From assembly GCF_005222915.1 (NCBI RefSeq), contig NZ_STFX01000028.1, positions 157,125 through 221,124 on the forward strand: DNA of 64,000 bases, read 5' to 3'. Below are positions 36,643-45,621 of the stretch, piece by piece. A program made the translations under genes and the position numbers. Source of the stretch: Rhizobium sp. FKL33 (lineage in GTDB: Bacteria; Pseudomonadota; Alphaproteobacteria; Rhizobiales; Rhizobiaceae). The notes beneath the pieces were generated by a model, which had not been told where the DNA came from, ran no database searches, and saw nothing but the letters and a program-made list of their open reading frames with translations. Numbering within the stretch: position 1 is the first letter of the stretch; the number at the start of each line of letters is the position of its first letter.

Positions 36643-38122
36643 TATCTGGCTTTCGTCCGGCCCATGGCCGCGCCGCTTCCAATTGGCCCGCGAGGCGGAA
36701 AAGCATCGCCTCGTCTCCGAACCGGCCCACGAACTGCATGCCGATCGGCAATCCGGCTGAACTCCAGCACAGCGGCACGGACATGGCGGGTTGCCCGGTG
36801 ACATTGAACACCGCCGTCCAAGGCATGAATTCGAAGGTGGTTTCGGCAAGTTGCTTGACCAGCCCCATCTTCTTCAAAAGCCATCCGGCCCTGATCGTGC
36901 TCACCAGCTTGATCAATCGCTTTTCGGCCTCCGTCGGCAACAGCGACCCGACTGGGATTGGCGGCTTGGCGAGCGTCGGCGTCAGCAGAAGATCATAGTC
37001 CTCGAAGAAGCCGACAACGCCGCGGGCCGCCAGCAGAAGCCGGCGAGAGGCGCGGGCGTAATCCGATGCGCTGAGCGCACTGCCGAACAGACCGAGCCCG
37101 AAACTTTGCGGATCGAAATCCTGATGCCGCAGGGACGAGCCGGCGGCCTCGGCGGTTTCTTCGAGATCGGCGCGCAGCTCGGCAGCCAGAATTGTGACGA
37201 AATCGATGGAAAATCGCTCCCGATCCAAGGGCGGCGCCGCCTCGACCACCTCATGACCGAGATCCGCGAGCAGCGAAACCACCTCGTCGAAACCCGCAAT
37301 CACCTCCGCATCGACGGTCTTGCCCATCAACGGGCGAGCGGAGACGGCGATCTTGAGACGGTCAGGGGCTGCGCCGACGCAAGCGAGATAGCTGTCCGCC
37401 GGGGGCGGCGCCCAATAGGGCGCGCCGACATCCGACCCTTGAGTCAAATCGAGCATCAGCGCCGAATCCCGGACCGATCGGGTCAGCACATGTTCGACGA
37501 CATAACCGTTCCAGCCTTCGCCGATATCGGGTCCGCTCGGCGTGCGCGCCCGCGTGGGCTTCAGTCCGAAGAGCCCACAGGCGGAAGCCGGGATGCGGAT
37601 CGAGCCGCCGCCGTCCCCGCCTGAGGCCATGGGAACGATGCGCGCAGCGACTGCGGCCGCTGAACCACCGGAAGATCCGCCTGGCGACCGGGTGGCGTCC
37701 CAGGGATTGCGGGCTGGCCCGAGCGTCAGGCTCTCGGTATAGGGCGTCAGGCCGAATTCCGGCGTATTGGTCTTTCCGAAGATCGTCAGACCCGCCGCCC
37801 TGAAGCGCCTGACCATTTCGCTGTCGCGCGCCGCTGGCCGTGTTCTCCAGAAACGGTTTCCCATCGAGGTCGGCTCGCCCGCGATATTGGCGAGCAGATC
37901 CTTGACCAGAAAGGGCACGCCAGCGAGACGCCCTTCACCGAGTGGAGCGGCAGCTTCCGCACGGGCTTTGTCATAGAGAGGCGTCACGATGGCGTTCAGC
38001 GCGGGGTTTCGAGCCTCGGTGCGCGCAATCGCCGTCTCCAAGGCCTCTGATGCGCTGAATTCTCCTCGGCGAATAGCATCCGCAATGTCGATCGCATCGA
38101 GATCGTCATAGCCCTCGATCAT
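36623..38122 (-). CDS. Amidase signature family protein
   Basis: 499 residues from the ATG at 38122 behind GGGAGGCAGGG; the longer frame is rejected. The Ser-cisSer-Lys triad is complete: K74 in PFLVKDLL, S150 in [15 protein letters not shown], and nucleophile S174 in [22 protein letters not shown] and [11 protein letters not shown] are further signature motifs. It hydrolyses an unknown amide. GatA is unlikely because gatC/gatB are absent. The last codons form one arm of a 16-bp hairpin. Confidence 0.92.
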   Translation of the reverse strand: MIEGYDDLDAIDIADAIRRGEFSASEALETAIARTEARNPALNAIVTPLYDKARAEAAAPLGEGRLAGVPFLVKDLLANIAGEPTSMGNRFWRTRPAARDSEMVRRFRAAGLTIFGKTNTPEFGLTPYTESLTLGPARNPWDATRSPGGSSGGSAAAVAARIVPMASGGDGGGSIRIPASACGLFGLKPTRARTPSGPDIGEGWNGYVVEHVLTRSVRDSALMLDLTQGSDVGAPYWAPPPADSYLACVGAAPDRLKIAVSARPLMGKTVDAEVIAGFDEVVSLLADLGHEVVEAAPPLDRERFSIDFVTILAAELRADLEETAEAAGSSLRHQDFDPQSFGLGLFGSALSASDYARASRRLLLAARGVVGFFEDYDLLLTPTLAKPPIPVGSLLPTEAEKRLIKLVSTIRAGWLLKKMGLVKQLAETTFEFMPWTAVFNVTGQPAMSVPLCWSSAGLPIGMQFVGRFGDEAMLFRLAGQLEAARPWAGRKPDMLNEGA

Positions 38123-38243
38123 CCCTGCCTCCCAAAATCTTCCGTTTGCGTAAACGTCATAGGAAAACAAAGCGCGAGAAAAGAAAAGGCCCCGGCAAAC
38201 CGCCGAGGCCCAAATTTCCGAGCATGTCGTGAGCCGATACGGC

Positions 38244-38798
38244 TTACTTGGCCGGCGGCGGCAGTGGTGCGTCGGACTTCGAGTTCAGGTAGGCGATGAT
38301 GTCGGCGCGCTCCTGGTCCTTCTTGTCCCCGGCGAAGCCCATGGCCGTGCCCTTGATGTATTTCTTCGGCGCCAGCAGGAAGTGGTTCAGGTGGTCGAAG
38401 CTCCAGACTTCCTTGCCGCCTTGCGAGAATTCCTTCATCGGGCCGGAATAGCTGAAATCGGCGACATGAGCGATGGGACGACCGACGACGCCGTAAAGGT
38501 TGGGGCCGACTTTATTGCCTCCATCCTTATCGGCGCTATGACAGCTCGCGCATTTCTTGAACAGGGCTTCGCCGCGCGCCGCATCGGCGCTGGCCATCAG
38601 GTCCGCGATCGGAACCATAGCAGGCGCGGCATCGGCGGCGGGGGCTCCGCCTTCGGTGGGCTCGGCGGCGGCGATTTCGAAACCCGGCTTTTCCGGCGCT
38701 TCCGAATGGAACAGGCCCTCCGAAGCGATCGAAACCGACATCAGCACGAACACGGTCCCCAACAACGCGCCGATACCCATATTCACGTAAGAATTCAT
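38244..38798 (-). CDS. Membrane-anchored cytochrome c (CycM-like)
   Basis: 184 residues from the ATG at 38798 behind GGGGAG. An uncleaved N-terminal anchor ([20 protein letters not shown]), an Ala/Pro/Glu linker, then class I cytochrome c with CASCH (residues 83-87), [12 protein letters not shown] and the distal Met in [11 protein letters not shown]. It resembles CycM/cytochrome c552 of rhizobia, which carries electrons from the bc1 complex to aa3 oxidase in the periplasm. It is divergent from kdsB. Confidence 0.92.
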   Translation of the reverse strand: MNSYVNMGIGALLGTVFVLMSVSIASEGLFHSEAPEKPGFEIAAAEPTEGGAPAADAAPAMVPIADLMASADAARGEALFKKCASCHSADKDGGNKVGPNLYGVVGRPIAHVADFSYSGPMKEFSQGGKEVWSFDHLNHFLLAPKKYIKGTAMGFAGDKKDQERADIIAYLNSKSDAPLPPPAK

Positions 38799-38946
38799 CT
38801 CGCAGAGCTCCCCTATTGCCAGATCCCGTCCGGCGCACCTTGAAATCGCGCGGAACCTATGTCTTTTGGCCCCCATGCGCAACTATAGTCAACCGTTCAG
38901 CGGTGAGACTAATTGACACTATTCTCGTGGAAAATGAAGGCCCGGC

Positions 38947-39696
38947 ATGACGAATCCTGCGTATGAAAACACCCTGATCCTCATTCCCGCCCGAATGGCT
39001 TCGACGCGACTGCCCGGCAAGCCCCTCGCCGACATCGCCGGCGTCCCTATGATCGTGCAGGTTGCGCGCCGCGCGACCGAAAGCGGCGTGGGCCGCGTCA
39101 CGGTCGCCGTCGACCATCCGGATGTCTTCGAAGCCGTGCGCTCCGCAGGTTATGAAGTCGTCATGACGCGGGTCGACCATCAGTCCGGCTCGGACCGCAT
39201 CTTCGAAGCGCTTGGCCACGCCGATCCCGAAGGCAAAGCCGAATTTATCGTCAACGTGCAGGGAGACCTGCCGACCATCGAGCCGGAATCGATCCGCGCC
39301 AGCCTACGTCCGCTCGCCGATGAAGCCACCGACATCGCCACGCTGACGGTTGAGATCAAGGACGAGGAAGAGAAGACCAATCCCAACGTCGTGAAGGTCG
39401 TGGGATCGCCCCTGTCCGACAGCCGGCTGCGCGCGCTCTACTTCACCCGCGCCACCGCCCCGCATGGCAAAGGTCCGCTCTATCACCATATCGGCCTCTA
39501 CGCCTATCGTCGCGCGGCGCTCGAAAAATTCGTGTCGCTCTCGCCCTCGCCGCTCGAAAAGCGGGAATCACTCGAGCAATTGCGGGCGCTTGAGGCCGGC
39601 ATGCGCATAGACGTGGAAATGGTTGACGCCGCTCCCCTCGGCGTCGATACTCCGGCCGACCTCGAAAAGGCCCGGGCGATCCTCGCCGCAAAGTAA
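38947..39696 (+). CDS. kdsB: 3-deoxy-manno-octulosonate cytidylyltransferase
   Basis: 249 residues, normal length. [20 protein letters not shown], the nucleotide-binding start, [26 protein letters not shown] and [16 protein letters not shown] are all diagnostic. It activates Kdo as CMP-Kdo for lipid A core synthesis in the cytosol. pheA follows 30 bases downstream in the same direction, as is common in Hyphomicrobiales. Confidence 0.96.
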   Translation: MTNPAYENTLILIPARMASTRLPGKPLADIAGVPMIVQVARRATESGVGRVTVAVDHPDVFEAVRSAGYEVVMTRVDHQSGSDRIFEALGHADPEGKAEFIVNVQGDLPTIEPESIRASLRPLADEATDIATLTVEIKDEEEKTNPNVVKVVGSPLSDSRLRALYFTRATAPHGKGPLYHHIGLYAYRRAALEKFVSLSPSPLEKRESLEQLRALEAGMRIDVEMVDAAPLGVDTPADLEKARAILAAK

Positions 39697-39726
39697 CAGC
39701 AAGAAGATTGGGCGGAAGCGCGCATC

Positions 39727-40581
39727 ATGATCACCACCACCAACCGCATCGCGTTTCAGGGCGATTACGGCGCCAATTCCGATATGGCCTGCCGGGACCA
39801 GTTCCCGGAGATGAGTCCGCTTCCCTGCCCGACCTTTGAAGACGCCTTCATCGCTGTCGAAACAGGCGACGCCGATCTCGCGATGATCCCGATCGAGAAC
39901 ACGCTTGCGGGCCGCGTCGCCGATATTCACCGGTTGCTGCCGGAATCGCGGCTGCATATCGTCGGCGAATATTTCATGCCGATCCGCTTCCAGCTGATGG
40001 TGTTGCCGGGCGTGTCGCATGACGAGATCCGCACCGTGCACAGCCATATCCACGCGTTGGGCCAGTGCCGGAAGATCGTGCGCCTCAACGGCTGGAAGCC
40101 CGTGGTCGCCGGCGACACCGCCGGCGCGGCCAAGCTGGTGTCCGAGGAAGGCGATCGCTCCATGGCGGCGCTCGCGCCGCGGCTCGCGGCCGAGCTTTAT
40201 GGACTCGACATCCTCCAGGAGAATGTCGAGGACGCGGAAAACAACGTCACGCGTTTCGTGGTTCTGTCGCGCAAGGCCAAGCCGATCGTGCGGGAAAGCC
40301 GCGACGAGAAAATCGTCACGACCTTCATCTTCAATGTCCGCAACATACCGGCGGCGCTCTACAAGGCGCTTGGCGGCTTTGCGACCAACGGCATCAACAT
40401 GACCAAGCTCGAAAGCTATCAGCTCGGAGGCAAGTTCATTGCGACGCAGTTTTATGCGGATATCGAAGGCCATCCCGACGACGAGAATGTCAGGCAGGCG
40501 ATGGAAGAGCTGAAATTCTTCTCGACCGAAGTCCGGCTGCTCGGCACGTACAAATCGCATCCCATGCGCGACACGCTCTGA
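39727..40581 (+). CDS. pheA: Prephenate dehydratase
   Basis: 284 residues. The PDT domain includes IAFQGDYGANSDMACRD, MIPIENTLAGRVADIH, and the catalytic Thr motif NNVTRFVVLSR. The ACT regulatory domain follows, beginning TTFIFNVRNIPAALYKAL and including KLESYQLGGKFIATQFY, where phenylalanine binds. It converts prephenate to phenylpyruvate. No chorismate mutase domain is fused. A small stand-alone RAM-like gene begins 14 bases later. Confidence 0.96.
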   Translation: MITTTNRIAFQGDYGANSDMACRDQFPEMSPLPCPTFEDAFIAVETGDADLAMIPIENTLAGRVADIHRLLPESRLHIVGEYFMPIRFQLMVLPGVSHDEIRTVHSHIHALGQCRKIVRLNGWKPVVAGDTAGAAKLVSEEGDRSMAALAPRLAAELYGLDILQENVEDAENNVTRFVVLSRKAKPIVRESRDEKIVTTFIFNVRNIPAALYKALGGFATNGINMTKLESYQLGGKFIATQFYADIEGHPDDENVRQAMEELKFFSTEVRLLGTYKSHPMRDTL

Positions 40582-40595
40582 CCGGAGAGGAATCC

Positions 40596-40835
40596 ATGAC
40601 AACTTGCGTCTTCGTCCAATTGCAGTGCAAGCCGGGGAAAGCCTATGATGTGGCCGACCGGGTCTATGAACGCGAGATCGCTTCGGAGATCTATTCCACC
40701 AGCGGCGAGTTCGATCTGCTGATCAAGCTCTATATTCCCGACGGTCAGGATATCGGCCATTTCATCAACAACAATATCCTGGATATCGAGGGCATCTCAC
40801 GCTCGCTGACCACGATGACGTTCAAGGCCTTCTGA
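40596..40835 (+). CDS. Stand-alone Lrp/AsnC ligand-binding (RAM) domain protein
   Basis: 79 residues behind GGAGAGGA. The whole protein is one RAM/ACT-like domain: TCVFVQLQCKPGKAYDVADR, EIYSTSGEFDLLIKLYI and DIEGISRSLTTMTF correspond to the C-terminal half of Lrp/AsnC regulators, with no HTH. Such domains bind amino acids and form oligomeric rings. Close coupling to pheA (14 bases) suggests a role in aromatic amino acid sensing; this is an inference. The stop overlaps the convergent next gene by 14 bases. Confidence 0.87.
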   Translation: MTTCVFVQLQCKPGKAYDVADRVYEREIASEIYSTSGEFDLLIKLYIPDGQDIGHFINNNILDIEGISRSLTTMTFKAF

Positions 40836-41130
40836 CGATCCCGTCAGCGCCCTTGTAGACGTTCCAGTCGTAAAGGCGTGGAGGCTCGCGCGATTCCACG
40901 GTCACGCCGTTCTCCTCGCAGCGATAGACGCGCTCGACCACGGGACCGGAACGCCAGCTCCTGACGCCTACATCGTCATGCACATCCCTGAGCGCGGTGG
41001 TGCAATTGAGGGACGGCTGCGGCTTGTCCTTGGGGTCGACCACGCCGGGCAGGTTGGCGAAGGGATAATCGTCGGCGACGGCCATGGCGGGCGCCGCGGT
41101 CACAAGAGCGAGAATCAGCAAGGCGCGCAT
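40822..41130 (-). CDS. Exported hypothetical protein
   Basis: 102 residues from the ATG at 41130 (CGGAG upstream); a signal peptide MRALLILALVTAAPAMAVAD is clear. The mature part is ~80 residues with two cysteines (NCTTALRD and VYRCEENG), likely one disulfide, and a Pro-rich end with PRLYDWNVYKGADG. I do not recognise the family. It overlaps the 3' end of the RAM-domain gene on the other strand by 14 bases. Confidence 0.65.
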   Translation of the reverse strand: MRALLILALVTAAPAMAVADDYPFANLPGVVDPKDKPQPSLNCTTALRDVHDDVGVRSWRSGPVVERVYRCEENGVTVESREPPRLYDWNVYKGADGIVRRP

Positions 41131-41299
41131 GCGCAAAAACTCCGGTTTCTGATCTCTATCTAAGACGCCAGACGCCGCCATCCAATATGCTTCCGTTCAA
41201 CAGCGATAACCTTTCGGTGAGGCTGCCGCCCGAAGCCGCATTCCGTTTTGACGAGCGATCGATTATAGCCGGATCATGACACAGAGAACCGGAGCCGCC

Positions 41300-41926
41300 A
41301 TGTCCGCCGATATCCGCCTGCACAAGGGCGACATTTCCACCGAAGCCGCCGCACGCTTCACCGGCGCCATCGCCATCGACACCGAGACGCTGGGCTTGGT
41401 GCCGCGCCGCGACCGGCTCTGCGTGGTGCAGCTTTCCTCGGGCGACGGCAGCGCCGACGTGATCCAGATCGCTGCGGGCCAGACACAAGCGCCGAACCTC
41501 GCGGCAATGCTCGCCGACCCCGCGCGCCAGAAGATCTTTCATTTCGGCCGGTTCGACATCGCGGTGCTGTTCCACACATTCGGGGTGACGACGACGCCCG
41601 TGTTCTGCACCAAGATCGCCTCGCGCCTCTGCCGCACCTATACCGACCGGCACGGGCTCAAGGACAATCTCAAGGAGATGCTCGACGTCGATATTTCCAA
41701 AGTCCAGCAGTCCTCGGATTGGGCTGCGGAAAACCTGACCCAAGCGCAGCTCGAATATGCGGCGTCCGACGTGCTTTATCTGCATGCGCTGAGGGATCGG
41801 CTCACCGATCGGCTGACCCGTGACGGCCGTATCGCGCATGCGGAAGCCTGCTTCGAATTCCTGCCGACCCGCGCCAAGCTGGATCTCATGGGTTGGGAAG
41901 AAACAGACATCTTCGCTCATAGCTGA
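41300..41926 (+). CDS. RNase D-like 3'-5' exonuclease (DEDDy)
   Basis: 208 residues from the ATG at 41300 behind CGGAG; an ATG at 41276 would add eight residues. DEDDy motifs are all present: IAIDTETLGL (D27, E29), KIFHFGRFDIAVL and YAASDVLYLH. There are no HRDC domains, so it is the short alphaproteobacterial type and not full RNase D. It probably trims structured RNA 3' ends. It stands alone between unrelated genes. Confidence 0.9.
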   Translation: MSADIRLHKGDISTEAAARFTGAIAIDTETLGLVPRRDRLCVVQLSSGDGSADVIQIAAGQTQAPNLAAMLADPARQKIFHFGRFDIAVLFHTFGVTTTPVFCTKIASRLCRTYTDRHGLKDNLKEMLDVDISKVQQSSDWAAENLTQAQLEYAASDVLYLHALRDRLTDRLTRDGRIAHAEACFEFLPTRAKLDLMGWEETDIFAHS

Positions 41927-42030
41927 GACCGGGCGGCGGGCTCCGGGCAAGGAACTCGCCGCAATTGACTTTTGTTAGATCGCAATCCGAGAACACGCTA
42001 TAGTCGGCGCTCCATATCAGGGAGGTCGAT

Positions 42031-43344
42031 ATGTTTTCCAAATTATTTCAAGTCCTTGCCGCCATCGTCATGCTTTTCGGCATTCCCATGACAGCCCATT
42101 CCGCCGATTATCCTCCCATCGTCTTCGTCCATGGCGACAGCGACACCGCCGGCATCTGGATGGTGCAGATGTGGCGCTTCGAGAGCAACGGCTATCCGCG
42201 CGACCGGCTTTTCCCCGTCGACATCTCCCATCCCTCGGCCCGTGGCGACGACGCGCAGCCGGAGGTCAATCGCTCCTCCACTGAGGACGCCGCCCGCGCG
42301 GTCTCGGCCAAGGTCGATGAGGCGCTTTCAAAGACCAAGGCCGCCAAGGTGGTGCTGATCGCCAATTCGCGCGGCTGCCAGACCTCGCGGAACTATGTGA
42401 AGAATTTCGGCGGCAAGGACAAAGTCTCCGCCATGATCCTCTCCGGCTGCGTGCACAACGGGGTTTTCGTCGCTCCGGATTTCGCCCTGGGTTCTGAATA
42501 CAATGGAGCCGGCCATTTCCTGAAAGCGCTGAACGAGGCTCCCGTAATCCCCGACGGCATTCCGGTCACCATCATCCGCTCCGACAAATTCGATCTTTAT
42601 TCCCAGCCGGACGGCAAGTTCATCGGCAATCCGGGCAAGCCGACGGGCGCCAGTTTCGAATCGCCCGAGCTGGAGGGCGCCGACAACAGGGTCCTCGCGG
42701 GCGCGGATCATCGTGAGACAGGCTATTCCCCGGAAGCCTTTGCAATCATGTTCAAGGCGATCACCGGTGCGGAACCGAAGACTGCGACGGTGACTCCCGA
42801 AGAAGCGCCGATTCTCTCCGGCAAGATTTCGGGCTTCGACAACAACGCGCCCACCAATATGCCGCTCACCGGAGCAAAGCTCACCATCTATGCGACGGAC
42901 AAGGCGACGGGGAGCGAAACCGGAGAACCCGTCCATGACGTGACAGTGGGCGAGGACGGGCGCTGGGGGCCGTTCAATGCGAAGCCTGATCAAACCTATG
43001 AATTCGTGATCCGCGCGCCCGGGTTGCCGGTTCACCGGATTTATCGCTCCGCCTTCCCCCGTTCGTCCGACATCGTCAATATCAGGCTCTATCCTGCGGA
43101 AGGCGGCGAGGGCCCTGGCATCGGCGTGATGCGGCCGCGCGGATATTTCGGTCCGGACGACATCGCCACGGCAAATGGCGCTGCGTTTGCCGAAATCGAC
43201 AGGAACGAACCGGTTCCGCATGTGTGGAAAGCTCGTGTCTCCGGCGGTCCCGGCGAGAGCGTGATCGCCCGGTTCAACGACGAAACGCTGGCGGGGCGCA
43301 TTCCCGCTCAGGGCGAGATCGCCTGGATCGAACTTACCTATTGA
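42031..43344 (+). CDS. Secreted alpha/beta hydrolase with a C-terminal beta-sandwich region
   Basis: 437 residues, start behind GGGAGG. Signal peptide LFQVLAAIVMLFGIPMTAHS. Hydrolase domain: PPIVFVHGDSDTAGIW oxyanion region, then LIANSRGCQTSRNY as nucleophile elbow (Ala-Asn-Ser-Arg-Gly in place of GxSxG), and a likely His in GADHRETGYSPE. From about residue 265 there is a beta-rich segment (LTGAKLTIYATDKATG, FVIRAPGLPVHRIYR) like regulatory/carbohydrate-binding sandwich domains. It may be an extracellular esterase or lipase. The substrate is unknown. Confidence 0.75.
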   Translation: MFSKLFQVLAAIVMLFGIPMTAHSADYPPIVFVHGDSDTAGIWMVQMWRFESNGYPRDRLFPVDISHPSARGDDAQPEVNRSSTEDAARAVSAKVDEALSKTKAAKVVLIANSRGCQTSRNYVKNFGGKDKVSAMILSGCVHNGVFVAPDFALGSEYNGAGHFLKALNEAPVIPDGIPVTIIRSDKFDLYSQPDGKFIGNPGKPTGASFESPELEGADNRVLAGADHRETGYSPEAFAIMFKAITGAEPKTATVTPEEAPILSGKISGFDNNAPTNMPLTGAKLTIYATDKATGSETGEPVHDVTVGEDGRWGPFNAKPDQTYEFVIRAPGLPVHRIYRSAFPRSSDIVNIRLYPAEGGEGPGIGVMRPRGYFGPDDIATANGAAFAEIDRNEPVPHVWKARVSGGPGESVIARFNDETLAGRIPAQGEIAWIELTY

Positions 43345-43669
43345 AGTCCTGGGATGTCGGGCGCCTGACGCCGAGCCGGGCGATCACCTCGCCCGGTATG
43401 CCATAGCGCGCCACGATGTCGCGTCCATTGCGCAATCCGCAGACTTCGCGCTGAATGAACAGCGCCTGCACCGCATCCGCCGCATCATAGACGAGCGCAT
43501 CGCGCTCCGCTTCCGACGCATTCCGAAGCCGCCCGATCAGGGCCTCGACCTTCAGCCCCGCCCGCCCCAGGCTGTCTGCGCGCTCCGACATCAGCTCGTA
43601 TTCCAACATCCCCAGAGCGGATTCGCCCTGGCGAGACGGCGTGAAAGACTGCGGTGGACGAACCGACAT
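43334..43669 (-). CDS. Small hypothetical protein, DUF6665-like
   Basis: 111 residues. N-terminus SVRPPQSFTPSRQGESALGM, then a helical segment LEYELMSERADSLGRAGLKV and VYDAADAVQALFIQREVCGL. This pattern resembles small rhizobial proteins grouped as DUF6665; I am not certain of the number. One notable feature is the conserved-looking Q-R-E-x-C-G-L-R motif. It overlaps the end of the hydrolase gene by 11 bases on the other strand. Function unknown. Confidence 0.6.
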   Translation of the reverse strand: MSVRPPQSFTPSRQGESALGMLEYELMSERADSLGRAGLKVEALIGRLRNASEAERDALVYDAADAVQALFIQREVCGLRNGRDIVARYGIPGEVIARLGVRRPTSQDFNR

Positions 43670-43839
43670 GACGTTAGCGTTCCATTAAGCATAAACTGCT
43701 AGTCTGTCCGACAGATATAGGCTTACCCAGGCGCGATGCAACTGCGCCGCCGCTAGTCAGCAGGAGGGGCAGCCGAGGGCGACATGAGCCGCCTTTTGTC
43801 CCACCCCATGTTCCCTTCCTCTCCATCGGGAGCAATGTG

Positions 43840-45531
43840 ATGCTGACGCCTTTCAGTTCGGGCGTGACGCCCACTGCCAGTTTGAAGACCAACAGCTCGG
43901 ACCAGCGCATGTCGCCGGCATTCGCGGGCGCGCAGCCGCTCGCCGACGGACAGACGCCGGCTGCGGCCCTCCAACCCACGATCGGGCTGGAACCCGAAGC
44001 CCTGCTGGCGAATGTCAAAACCGAAACCGCAACAGCGCTCAATCAAACAGTGCTGCAAACCCTCGCCACCGCGGTGGCGGCGCGCATGGGCGTAGACCGT
44101 CTGCCGGACGAGTTGCTCGAAGCCTTCTTCATTCGGCTTGCGGCGGCGATCGAACGCAAACCGCTGATCGAACAGGGGAAGATCGAAGCGCGCGCCGGAT
44201 TGAAGGCCTTGCAGATTCCGCTCTCGGACCTGGCGCCGGCGCTGCGCGATCCATCCGGTCCAGTCGCCGCGCGCCTGACCGCAAGGGTGGAAGCGCCGAT
44301 GGCTGCCCCGCAAAAGACTGCGGCCGCGGGCATCACGGACTCTTACCTGCAGACCGGCTCCACCCCGGCCCGCAGCGCCGAAACCGTCGCCATGGGCGAA
44401 CGCAACAAGCTGTCGATCGACAGCGGCAATCTGCTTTTCCAGAGCACTGCGCCGAAATCTGGCGAAATCGAAGCGGATAACGCGTCGCAAACCCAGTTTC
44501 GAACTCTGTTCGCACCGGATGCGGCGGGCTTCGAACGCACGGCGTCCAATGAAGACATGATCAGGAACGACACGGTTGCGCGAAGGGGCGCAGGACCGGC
44601 GGCGAACGGCTTAGAAGGCCCACTCGTCGTCGGTCCAGAAATTCCGGACGACGCCGCCGACGGCGTTTCCCCGGCGGCGCGCTCTGCCGCGCCCGGTACG
44701 GATGGCGCCGATGGGCTCGACGCCCCTGCAAAGGCGGAAGCTGCATCAACAGCCAAACCCACCGCCGCAGCGGCGCAGCCGGGATTGCAGGCAAGGTTGC
44801 CCTCGGAGGATCAACCGGCCTTCGCGCGACTTCCCGATAGTCTCGCAGCGGGCTCGGCGAAGCAGACAGTAGGGCCGCAGAAATCCGACGCAGTCCAATC
44901 GAACGAACGCGTAAGGCTGCCGGCGACGCCACCCCTCGATCCGCTTGCGGAGTTCGGGGAGAAGGCGGAGGATGCCGACCTGCAGCGGAAGCTGTTCCGC
45001 ATGCTGACGCCCGCGCCGTCTGCGTCAGAGGACGGCTCGGCTCTCACGACGGATCTGCAGCAAGCCTTGAAGGGCCGAAACCCCGCCAACCTGAAAGACA
45101 TTGCGAGCTTGGCGGATTCGACGGAGGCGTTCGACGCCGCATCCGAACGGTCCAGCCGGTCGCGCGACGTGATCGGCTCGACGTTGCTTCCATCGTCGAC
45201 GACGTCGCAGGCGGATGTCGCGCAACGGGCTGCGGCGGCCCCCCATCTCGGCGTGCCGTTCGGCTATGTCACGACCCCGCCGCTCACCGACGCGTTCGAA
45301 GCCGAGACAGCGGAGGACAGCGGCCGCCGCTCCGGCGATGAGAATTCGAACGGCGAGGACGCCGAGGAGGATCCGGAAACGCCCGACCAACGCCGGGAAC
45401 GCCTGGCGCGCGAGGCTGTGGACCGCCTGTTGCAGCCGGAGCCGGAACAGGCTCCCGCGCTGAACGTCAACCGTGATTCCACCGAGGCGGATCGCGCCTT
45501 CGCCTATTATCAGCGGCTTGCCGGCTTCTGA
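43840..45531 (+). CDS. Ala/Pro-rich hypothetical protein
   Basis: 563 residues from the ATG at 43840 (CGGGAG upstream; a GTG just before is possible). Low-complexity Ala, Pro, Asp and Gly stretches dominate. A more ordered segment lies near residues 60-150 (LNQTVLQTLATAVAARMGVD, AFFIRLAAAIERKPLIEQGK). A second ordered part is the C-terminus (RERLAREAVDRLLQPE, DRAFAYYQRLAGF). No signal peptide or transmembrane segment is seen. Composition recalls flagellar hook-length proteins, but there are no flagellar neighbours, so I leave it unnamed. It is convergent with rpsA. Confidence 0.65.
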   Translation: MLTPFSSGVTPTASLKTNSSDQRMSPAFAGAQPLADGQTPAAALQPTIGLEPEALLANVKTETATALNQTVLQTLATAVAARMGVDRLPDELLEAFFIRLAAAIERKPLIEQGKIEARAGLKALQIPLSDLAPALRDPSGPVAARLTARVEAPMAAPQKTAAAGITDSYLQTGSTPARSAETVAMGERNKLSIDSGNLLFQSTAPKSGEIEADNASQTQFRTLFAPDAAGFERTASNEDMIRNDTVARRGAGPAANGLEGPLVVGPEIPDDAADGVSPAARSAAPGTDGADGLDAPAKAEAASTAKPTAAAAQPGLQARLPSEDQPAFARLPDSLAAGSAKQTVGPQKSDAVQSNERVRLPATPPLDPLAEFGEKAEDADLQRKLFRMLTPAPSASEDGSALTTDLQQALKGRNPANLKDIASLADSTEAFDAASERSSRSRDVIGSTLLPSSTTSQADVAQRAAAAPHLGVPFGYVTTPPLTDAFEAETAEDSGRRSGDENSNGEDAEEDPETPDQRRERLAREAVDRLLQPEPEQAPALNVNRDSTEADRAFAYYQRLAGF

Positions 45532-45559
45532 CATCACGTTCGTCACACAAATGTTGCGA

Positions 45560-45598
45560 CAAAAGAAAACCCCGCCGGCTGACATAGCCGGCGGGGTT
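45560..45598 (-). terminator. Rho-independent terminator of rpsA
   Basis: On the minus strand AACCCCGCCGGCT and AGCCGGCGGGGTT form a 13-bp perfect stem followed by TTCTTTT. Confidence 0.9.
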
Positions 45599-45621
45599 CG
45601 CATGTCTAAGCTCGCTGAGGC

